Shown here piece after piece: positions 57,790 through 64,000 of a stretch of DNA of 64,000 nucleotides (position 1 is its first letter; every line of letters begins with the position of its first letter). Below the pieces are notes generated by a model that saw nothing but the letters and a program-made list of their open reading frames with translations, was not told the DNA's origin and searched no databases. This stretch comes from JANSXG01 sp024743075 (GTDB lineage Bacteria; Planctomycetota; Phycisphaerae; Phycisphaerales; UBA1924): contig CP159477.1 of the NCBI GenBank assembly GCA_042140185.1, forward strand, positions 372,001-436,000. The letters are read 5' to 3'. The position numbers and the translations under genes were made by a program.

Positions 57790-60228
57790 ATGCGTCTGAC
57801 TTCCCTCCTCCCCCGCCTGTCCGCCCCGGCCGGAGCCGCCCTCGCGCTGCTCTGCACGCTTTTCGCCCTGCCCGCGAGCGCGCACGCCGAAGACTGGCTC
57901 GCCCGGATCAACAGCGACCTGAGACTCGCCCCCGGCAACGAATCGGTGGAGCAGAAGCTGTTCCCGCTGCTGATTGAGATGGATCCGTTTCCCAGCGCTT
58001 TGAATGAAGCAACGAGGGCCTTCGGGCCTCTCGGGTTTGTGTTTCTTCCGCGGGGAGATGCGCGGCGTCAGGCACTCGCGGACTGGTCGCAGGAACCAGC
58101 TCAGCAGGCCGTTATCGAAATGATCCGTGAGATCGGCGAAGAGTTCGATTCACACATGATGTCCATGCAACTGGGTGCCGATGAGGTGCCGGCAGAATGG
58201 GTAGAAGCGGGTCTGTACATCGAGAACGGACGTCCCGGACTCGAACTCGTCGGAGCCCACTTCCACTACCTTGACGCGATGACAGATCAACTCCTCGTGC
58301 TCGCGTACTCGCACGGTGTGGCTCTGGCTGAAGACGATCAGGGCGATCTGGCTCTCGAAGACTACGCCCGTTTCCTCGCGCTGTACCGACTGCTGCTGGA
58401 TCGACCATTCGCGAGAGAAAAACTCTTTGCGATGTACATCATCCGCCTGAACTGCGAGATGATGACCGATCTGGCCTACCAGTACACGCGTCCTCGTGAC
58501 AACGCTTTCACGCCAATCGGAATTGCCGACGCCCTACTGGAGACGGATGAGACCATTCTCCAGTTTGAGCGGTTCCTGCTACCCGCTGGCGACGTGTACA
58601 AGGCGCAGCAGGCGTTCGACTACGCAACGTTCGGAGAGCGCCGGATTTCGGCGGATCGCTTTGCAACGATGCTCGCCTCTACATCGAACAGGCCTGGGTT
58701 GAGCGCGTTCGGGAGCGCTGCGGCGTTTCGCGACATGGCGATGATGCAGGCCGATCGCATCGACTTCGATAAGCAACTCAATGATGTCGTCGCAGACTTT
58801 ACTCGGCGTTGGAACTACTCCGACCTGCACGACGATCTGCTCGACAATCGTTCCGTTGCTCGCATGACCGACGGGAGCCGATTCTACATTCTTGAGAGCC
58901 AACTTATCGACAAGATGAGTCTCTTTGAGAAGGCTCGCCTCGAACTGCTGACCCGCCTCTCGGGTATGAGATGTGCGCTGGGGTCGGTTGCGTTCTATCT
59001 CGACAACAACAATCTTCCCGGCCGCATCGTCTCGATCCAACCGGAGTACGTGCGCACGATTCAGAGCAACCTCGACTACTTGAACTACAACGATCGGATT
59101 GAGCAGAGTGAGCCGCTCCGCTACTGGGTGCCGATTCGCGATGAACAGTTCGGCGCACGCGAGACGCCGACGCCGTATCCGATCAAAGTTTCGTTTATCG
59201 GCGGAATGCCGGTTCTGAGCATCGACGGCAGACCCGCAACTCGTCAGAGAAATCTTGCGGAAGCGATTCCCTTCCCCGGGTTCAGCGCGCAGCAGCAGGA
59301 CACAGCCACGACGGGTGGTTCTTCCGGCGGTCTCGCTGGTTTGGTTGGGGTGAACGGAGCCGGTGCGGCTCAGGCTGAAGTCAATCGCGTCATGCAGCGA
59401 TTCCTCGCCAGTGGATCTCTGCCGCAGTTCGGGCTTTCGGCGAGCAATCATGCTGCGTTCGAGCAGTACCTGTCCGGCGAGGCCGGCGACTTCAACTTCA
59501 GTGCTCTCCGAGACCTGCTGAAGGACAGGGCTGCCGCCGAAGGCATGACCGAGATGGATGCCCAGCAGTTCAGCGTTGCGCTCGCCGGCATCCAGACTCA
59601 GGGCATCACACCCGACAACGCGGCGCAGCAAGTTCGCGCACAACTGCGCGGTCTGCTCGACATGTTCTCCGGCGACGCGGGCGCGGATCCGTTCGGTGCC
59701 GATCCCGGCATGGGCGGGGCGGATTTCGGAGGGGATCTGGCTGGCATCACGGCGATGTTCGGTGGAGGTGATATCAACGAGACTCTGACGAACGCGGTTG
59801 GGCAGAGCGCCGACCAGATAATCGACTACGTCGCGCGCGTCGTCGAGAAGCTTGCGGGCATTCCGTCACTCCGCGACGCGATTACGAAGGCCAATCGCGG
59901 TGAGTTCATGACGTCGTCGGAAGCGATGAACGTGACTAACGACATGATCGACGCGCTCGTGACGCCAGAAGTCGTGAATCCGCTCCGCGACATGCTCGTT
60001 CACTTTAAGGGCACTGAACTTGGCCAGATGATCGCAGCGGCACCCGTTTCCGATGGGAACTCGACCGTTGTGTACTTCGCTCTATCCGACGATTCCTTCT
60101 TGCTTTATTCCGTCGGATTGGACGGTCGCGATGATCGTGCAGCTTTGATCGAAGATTCGGGCATTCAGGGCGACATCCTCTTCTGGCCCCCGACCTTCAG
60201 CCTCTACCGCGAGTACGTCAACCGCTAG
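57790..60228 (+). CDS. Large secreted hypothetical protein
   Basis: 812 residues with a clear signal peptide (LSAPAGAALALLCTLFALPASAHAE, cut after about residue 32 by AHA/ED). The mature part is soluble: helical for about 400 residues (blocks with Asp, Arg and aromatic residues), then a Gly/Ser-rich linker (TTGGSSGGLAGLVG), a region of Asp/Gly/Ala/Met-rich sequence (GADPFGADPGMGGADFGGD), and a C-terminal beta-rich end, SFLLYSVGLDGRDDR...DILFWPP. That last segment is common at the end of planctomycete secreted proteins. By eye the GC content is lower than in flanking genes. A TAGAAT -10 box lies near 57720. A terminator follows, so it is a single-gene unit. Function unknown. Confidence 0.8.
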   Translation: MRLTSLLPRLSAPAGAALALLCTLFALPASAHAEDWLARINSDLRLAPGNESVEQKLFPLLIEMDPFPSALNEATRAFGPLGFVFLPRGDARRQALADWSQEPAQQAVIEMIREIGEEFDSHMMSMQLGADEVPAEWVEAGLYIENGRPGLELVGAHFHYLDAMTDQLLVLAYSHGVALAEDDQGDLALEDYARFLALYRLLLDRPFAREKLFAMYIIRLNCEMMTDLAYQYTRPRDNAFTPIGIADALLETDETILQFERFLLPAGDVYKAQQAFDYATFGERRISADRFATMLASTSNRPGLSAFGSAAAFRDMAMMQADRIDFDKQLNDVVADFTRRWNYSDLHDDLLDNRSVARMTDGSRFYILESQLIDKMSLFEKARLELLTRLSGMRCALGSVAFYLDNNNLPGRIVSIQPEYVRTIQSNLDYLNYNDRIEQSEPLRYWVPIRDEQFGARETPTPYPIKVSFIGGMPVLSIDGRPATRQRNLAEAIPFPGFSAQQQDTATTGGSSGGLAGLVGVNGAGAAQAEVNRVMQRFLASGSLPQFGLSASNHAAFEQYLSGEAGDFNFSALRDLLKDRAAAEGMTEMDAQQFSVALAGIQTQGITPDNAAQQVRAQLRGLLDMFSGDAGADPFGADPGMGGADFGGDLAGITAMFGGGDINETLTNAVGQSADQIIDYVARVVEKLAGIPSLRDAITKANRGEFMTSSEAMNVTNDMIDALVTPEVVNPLRDMLVHFKGTELGQMIAAAPVSDGNSTVVYFALSDDSFLLYSVGLDGRDDRAALIEDSGIQGDILFWPPTFSLYREYVNR

Positions 60229-60294
60229 CCGCCGCTCCACCAGCACGGGCGGGAATACTCCCGCCGGCCGATGAGTTCCGACTCCGTACACCCG

Positions 60295-60317
60295 CCGCCG
60301 GCTCGACCGGCGGTTTT
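60295..60317 (+). terminator. Rho-independent terminator before trxB
   Basis: Perfect 7-bp stem (60295-60301 with 60307-60313), five-base loop, TTTT. It separates the secreted protein gene from trxB, 30 bases downstream. Confidence 0.8.
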
Positions 60318-60346
60318 CTTCCGAGACCATTCTTCGAAGCACACCT

Positions 60347-61360
60347 ATGACCGATCCCAGCACCGACAACATCCACAAGCTCGTCATCATCGGTTCCGGC
60401 CCCGCCGGTTGGACCGCCGCGATCTACGCCGCACGCGCGAACCTTAACCCCGTGTGCTACATCGGCGTGCCCAAGTCCAACCCGTCGCCGGTGCTCCCCG
60501 GTGGCCAGCTCATGCTCACCACGGAGGTGGAGAACTACCCCGGCTTCCCCGACGGCGTGACCGGCCCGGACATGATGGGCAAGTTCCAGAAGCAGGCCGA
60601 GCGCTTCGGCACCACGGTCATCCAGCAGGACATCGTCGAGGTCGATTTCAAGCCCGGCGGTCCGCACACGCTCAAGACCTCCGGTGGCGACACCATCCAC
60701 GCCTACGCCGTCATCATTGCCACCGGCGCGACCGCCAACTGGCTCGGTCTCGAGAACGAGATGCGACTCGCCATGACCGGCGGCGGCGTCTCCGCCTGCG
60801 CCGTCTGCGACGGCGCCCTCCCGACCTTCCGCAACCAGCCCCTCGCCGTCGTCGGCGGCGGTGACACCGCCATGGAAGAGGCGTCTTACCTCACCAAGTT
60901 CGGCTCCACCGTCTACGTCATCCACCGGCGCGACGAGCTCCGCGCGTCGAAGGTCATGCAGAAGCGCTTCATGTCCCAGCCCAACGCCGAGGTGCTCTGG
61001 AACAAGGTTGTCGTCGACGTGCTCGGTGAGGACAAGATTGCCGGCATCCGTCTGCAGGACACCGTGACCGGCGAAGAGTCGGATCTCGAGGTCAAGGGCC
61101 TGTTCATCGCCATCGGGCACACCCCGGCGACCGACTTCCTGAAGGACTCGGGTCTGAACTTCGATTCCAAGGGCTACATCAAACTCGGCACCCGCCACAG
61201 CACGACGAACATCGAAGGCGTGTTCGCCGCCGGCGATGTCGCCGACGCCGAATACCGTCAGGCCGTGACGGCCGCGGGCATGGGCTGCCAGGCCGCGCTG
61301 GACGCCGAACGCTGGCTCGCTTCGCGCCTCGAAGAAGAAGCCGCCGCCGCGACGGCCTGA
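60347..61360 (+). CDS. trxB: Thioredoxin-disulfide reductase
   Basis: FAD enzyme that passes electrons from NADPH to thioredoxin. 337 residues with the FAD motif IGSGPAGWTAAIYAARA (15-31), GGQLMLTTEVENYPGF, the redox-active CAVC (Cys151-Cys154) in GGVSACAVCDG, NADPH-binding VVGGGDTAMEEA followed by HRRDELRAS, and the C-terminal FAD motif GVFAAGDVAD. Length and order are normal. An Ala/Glu-rich tail is added at the end. Its promoter must lie in the 30 bases after the terminator or within it; a GACCAT hexamer near 60328 is a weak candidate. Confidence 0.94.
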   Translation: MTDPSTDNIHKLVIIGSGPAGWTAAIYAARANLNPVCYIGVPKSNPSPVLPGGQLMLTTEVENYPGFPDGVTGPDMMGKFQKQAERFGTTVIQQDIVEVDFKPGGPHTLKTSGGDTIHAYAVIIATGATANWLGLENEMRLAMTGGGVSACAVCDGALPTFRNQPLAVVGGGDTAMEEASYLTKFGSTVYVIHRRDELRASKVMQKRFMSQPNAEVLWNKVVVDVLGEDKIAGIRLQDTVTGEESDLEVKGLFIAIGHTPATDFLKDSGLNFDSKGYIKLGTRHSTTNIEGVFAAGDVADAEYRQAVTAAGMGCQAALDAERWLASRLEEEAAAATA

Positions 61361-61431
61361 TCGCGCAGAATAAGCCGCCGACGCGCACCGCGTGCGCGAT
61401 TACTGCGCATGTCGTGTTGGGTCATCGATGC

Positions 61432-61998
61432 TCAGACGGCGACCGCGAGCCGACCGACGCGCTCGTCGGCGCTGGACGGTGCTCCGGTGAGCACCGTCCC
61501 CGGCTTCGCCTCGATCACCGAAGCCGCGTGCGAACGGCTGAGCCGGTTCGGTCCGAGGGCGTCCCGTCCGATCGGCAGGCGGTGGTAGAGCCGGAACAGC
61601 GTGATCCCCGGCTTGACGTAGCGCAGCGCGAGTTCGTGTAGGGCCAGTTCGCACCGATCATCGGCGATCAGGATGGTGTCCACGTGCTCGGGGATCGCCG
61701 GATCGTCGATCTGCAGCATCGGGATGCCGATTTCTTTCACCGGCTCGTTGGTGTCCGGGCGATCGATGAACGCCGTCAGCGGCAGGCTCTGCATGCCCGC
61801 GATTTTCTGCTGCAGCCAGAACGCGTGCTCGCGGCTGCTGAAGATCCCGAGACGACTGCTCGCCCGGCTGATCATGTGGTCGATCATCCGGTCGAGCCGT
61901 TCGGCGATGTAGGCCAGCAACATCTCTTCGGAGGAGAACTCCGAGGCGGAGTGATCGAAATCGGTCGAGGACCGGGCAGCGTCCGGGGAAGTCGGCAT
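61432..61998 (-). CDS. Hypothetical protein
   Basis: 188 residues from the ATG at 61998, with AAAGG seven bases upstream. Soluble, mixed alpha/beta: MLLAYIAERLDRMIDHMISRASSRLGIF is a helix, then EHVDTILIADDRCELALHELALRYVKPGITLFRLYHRLPIGRD forms the best conserved-looking core, and the C-terminus is Gly/Ala-rich. No signal peptide, transmembrane segment or known catalytic motif was recognised. The core resembles sequences I associate with transcriptional or effector domains (UTRA-like), but not closely enough to assign. Convergent with trxB, divergent from the SDR gene. Confidence 0.65.
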   Translation of the reverse strand: MPTSPDAARSSTDFDHSASEFSSEEMLLAYIAERLDRMIDHMISRASSRLGIFSSREHAFWLQQKIAGMQSLPLTAFIDRPDTNEPVKEIGIPMLQIDDPAIPEHVDTILIADDRCELALHELALRYVKPGITLFRLYHRLPIGRDALGPNRLSRSHAASVIEAKPGTVLTGAPSSADERVGRLAVAV

Positions 61999-62171
61999 GT
62001 TGGGCCTTTCAGCGCGCAAGTGGGGATGCGAACGGGCCTCCGCGAACGCCGTGCCACGCCAGCCACGTGAGCATTGCTGGTCCCGGCGGGGGGGCATACA
62101 CTGGGCCAAATCCACGATCGAACCCAATTGAGCTGTCCTGCGACCGACCCGCAACCGCCTCGGAGCCCACC

Positions 62172-63161
62172 GTGAACGACTCGATTTCCAGCCAAACCGT
62201 TGCGGTCGCCGGTGCGACCGGTTTCGTCGGTCGCTACGTGGTTCGCGAACTGCTCGATCGCGGGGTCACGGTACGGGCCCTCACGCGCTCGGGAGAGAAA
62301 GCCGCCGAAGTCCTTCCGGACCACCCGAATCTGAGACTCGTCCGCGGCGATGTCTTCGACGCCGACACGGTCCGCACGCTCGTCGAGGGCTGCGACGCCA
62401 TCGTGAACTGCATCGGTATCCGCCGCGAAGCCGGGACGATCACTTTCGAGAAGATGCACGTGCGCGTGGTCGAGATCCTCGCGGACGCTGCGAAGAAAGC
62501 GGGGGTGAGCCGGTTCGTGCATGTCTCGGCCATCGGCACCCGTCCGAACGCCAAGACCGACTACCACCGCAGCAAGTTCGGGGGCGAGGCCCTCCTCCGG
62601 CGCAGCGGCCTCGACTGGACCATCCTGCGCCCCTCGCTGGTCCACGGGCCGGACGGCGAGCTGATGAAGATGATCAAGGACTGGTCGCTCGGACGGGCCG
62701 CGCCGCACGTGTTCATCCCGTACTTTGCGGATGCCGATTTCGACCCGATGGCGTTCCCGCCCAAGCCGCCGAAGCCCAGGTCCGCCACCATGCAGCCGGT
62801 CGCGGTCGAGTCTGTCGCCGGTGCGGCCGCTGACTCGCTCGAACGCGCCGACGCCATCGGCGAGGTCTACCCACTCGGAGGCTCCGAGCGACTGACCTGG
62901 CCCGAGCTGCTCGAGCATGTACGCGACCACATCCCCATGGCGGGAAAGAAAAGGATCATCCCGATCCCGGGCCACCTCGGGCACGCCATGGCCGTCGCGG
63001 CCAAGCCGTTCGGGCTCGCGCAGGCGCTGCCGTTCGGCCCGAGCGAGCCGCTGATGGCCATCGAAGACAACATCTGCGATACCCGCAAGGCCGAGCAGGA
63101 TCTCGGCTTCGAGCCCTCATCCTTCCGCGAGGGTGTCACTGGGTACGCCGACCGAATCTGA
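62172..63161 (+). CDS. NAD(P)-binding atypical SDR, complex I NDUFA9-like
   Basis: 329 residues from a GTG with GGAG six bases upstream. Rossmann motif VAVAGATGFVGRYVVREL (GxxGxxG) at the N-terminus, RLVRGDVFDADTVRTLVEG, AIVNCIGI, then FVHVSAIGTRPNAKTDYHRSKFGGE with the YxxxK pair and DWTILRPSLVHGP. The pattern is that of the atypical SDR group including the NDUFA9 subunit of complex I and NmrA-like proteins; catalytic dehydrogenation is not assured. A TACACT -10-like box is near 62097. The symporter gene follows after 48 bases. Confidence 0.83.
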   Translation: MNDSISSQTVAVAGATGFVGRYVVRELLDRGVTVRALTRSGEKAAEVLPDHPNLRLVRGDVFDADTVRTLVEGCDAIVNCIGIRREAGTITFEKMHVRVVEILADAAKKAGVSRFVHVSAIGTRPNAKTDYHRSKFGGEALLRRSGLDWTILRPSLVHGPDGELMKMIKDWSLGRAAPHVFIPYFADADFDPMAFPPKPPKPRSATMQPVAVESVAGAAADSLERADAIGEVYPLGGSERLTWPELLEHVRDHIPMAGKKRIIPIPGHLGHAMAVAAKPFGLAQALPFGPSEPLMAIEDNICDTRKAEQDLGFEPSSFREGVTGYADRI

Positions 63162-63209
63162 TCCCGTGCCGGCCCGCGTGCCGGTCATCCTCCATCTCCG
63201 GGTCCACAG

Positions 63210-64000
63210 ATGAAGAAGTCCGACCTTGTCCTCACGATCCTCATCTTCGCGGCACTGATCCTCGGAGTGATCGTCGGGCAGTTCTTCATTTGGGATCCGG
63301 CCGTGACCTCGGATGTGCTCAGCCAGAAGACCGCCGCGTTGCAGCAGATCGGCGAGTTGACCTTCGTCCAGCCGCTGAAGATGCTCGTGATCCCGCTGGT
63401 GTTCGTCGCGGTGCTCGTCGGCGTGACGAGCATCGGCGACCCTCAACGCCTCGGCCTCGTCGGCGGCGCGACGATGCTCTACTACATCACCACCATGATG
63501 TTCGCGATCACGCTCGGGCTCATTCTCGTAAACACGATCAAACCCGGCGCCGGCGCGAACCTCGCGGACTTCGAGACCGAAGCGAGGGCGAGCTACCAAA
63601 CCACCCAAAGCGCGGTCGAGAATCCCGATGCGCCGACCGGCGTCGGTGAGGTCTTCCTCAATCTCATCGATCAGATGATTCCGGCGAACCCGCTCAAGGC
63701 GGCGGTTGAGGGCCAGACGCTCCCGACCGTGGTGGTCGCCATCCTGCTCGGTCTCGCGCTCGTTTCGGTCGGCAAGGTCGGCCGCCCGACCATCGAGGCC
63801 TTCGAGGGCCTCTTCCAAGCCCTCATCAAGATCGTCATGTGGATCCTGTGGCTCATGCCCATCGGCGTGTTCTGCATCGTCGCGGCACGCGTTGGCACCT
63901 CCGGGCTGGACGAACTGGCCGGACCGATCGGCAAGTACGCGCTGACCGTCGTGCTCGGCCTCTTGCTCCACGGCTTCGTCACGCTCCCGCTCCTGCTGTG
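63210..64000 (+). CDS. Dicarboxylate/amino acid:cation symporter (3' truncated by window)
   Basis: The frame is open from the ATG at 63210 to the window end (263 codons). The N-terminus has the first helix LVLTILIFAALILGVIVGQFF, then FVQPLKMLVIPLVFVAVLVGVTSI, the conserved LKMLVIPLVF block of the SDF (GltP/DctA/EAAT) family, LIDQMIPANPLKAA and LPTVVVAILLGLALVSVG. Several more helices follow. The substrate-binding hairpins HP1/HP2 and the NMDGT motif lie beyond the window, so glutamate cannot be told from C4-dicarboxylate. A periplasmic insert of about 40 residues (ADFETEARASYQTT...) is present between helices 3 and 4. No terminator separates it from the SDR gene. Confidence 0.88.
   Translation, partial: MKKSDLVLTILIFAALILGVIVGQFFIWDPAVTSDVLSQKTAALQQIGELTFVQPLKMLVIPLVFVAVLVGVTSIGDPQRLGLVGGATMLYYITTMMFAITLGLILVNTIKPGAGANLADFETEARASYQTTQSAVENPDAPTGVGEVFLNLIDQMIPANPLKAAVEGQTLPTVVVAILLGLALVSVGKVGRPTIEAFEGLFQALIKIVMWILWLMPIGVFCIVAARVGTSGLDELAGPIGKYALTVVLGLLLHGFVTLPLLL

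Noticed and set aside
61382..61398. Perfect 7-bp hairpin CGCGCAC/GTGCGCG between trxB and the 61432 gene
   Set aside because: Only a three-base loop and no T run on either strand; could be a bidirectional terminator but the evidence is too weak.

Overview
The window is GC-rich, densely coded bacterial chromosome and reads as a planctomycete, most likely class Phycisphaerae. This is an inference from gene content: three tandem prepilin-like proteins with a GFTLVELLVV start and a C-terminal H-X-DG-type motif, a membrane protein with the CGYDL...CxECG zinc ribbon common in that group, a membrane-anchored Ser/Thr kinase, and several planctomycete-style hypothetical proteins. No rRNA, tRNA, CRISPR array, insertion sequence or phage gene was found. 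The region looks like core genome, not an island.

Layout. 1-2.7 kb: end of a Ser/Thr kinase, a transaldolase-like aldolase, a VOC protein and a RidA protein. 3.1-6.7 kb: three prepilin-like genes in a row, each followed by its own hairpin terminator. 6.7-12 kb: miaB, a PBP4-type peptidase, a tRNA-binding OB-fold protein and two related membrane proteins. 12-19.2 kb: uvrA and uvrB on the minus strand, with a CorA/ZntB-like transporter and a methyltransferase between them. 19.2-28.6 kb: a LolD/FtsX-type ABC exporter, gcvH, a TIM-barrel protein, cmk, plsC and ileS. 29-33.6 kb: a conserved hypothetical, then a HEAT-repeat / membrane protein / PilZ / shikimate kinase operon, facing a second PilZ gene. 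33.8-40.3 kb: Fur-like regulator, GNAT, zinc-ribbon membrane protein, ispG, rluA-like, rlmI-like and an aldehyde dehydrogenase. 40.4-49.2 kb: an eleven-gene type II secretion / type IV pilus assembly operon (PilZ-E-F-G-H-I-J-K-L-M-C, minus strand) with many ATGA overlaps and no secretin. 49.4-64 kb: MscS channel, DUF1643 protein, ABC-2 exporter, UbiD decarboxylase, cysteine desulfurase, a large secreted protein, trxB, a hypothetical, a complex I NDUFA9-like SDR and the start of a dicarboxylate symporter.

Two points cut across the window. First, at least ten conserved genes (tal, uvrA, uvrB, plsC, ileS, the 29 kb hypothetical, the HEAT gene, ispG, gspL, the cysteine desulfurase) are each broken by one small frameshift. 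Eight are best explained by one missing base, usually in a short homopolymer, and two by two missing bases. Base dropout in the sequence is more likely than real decay, and coordinates here span the repaired genes. Second, at least seven unrelated genes have a good -10 hexamer (TANNAT/TANNNT) only 5-7 bases before the start codon and no ribosome binding site, which predicts leaderless mRNAs.

Functionally the window combines DNA repair, translation and tRNA modification, isoprenoid, shikimate and lipid precursor steps, and an envelope programme (prepilin-like proteins, pseudopilus machine, lipoprotein or lipid exporters, a mechanosensitive channel). Three PilZ proteins suggest c-di-GMP control of the surface machinery.
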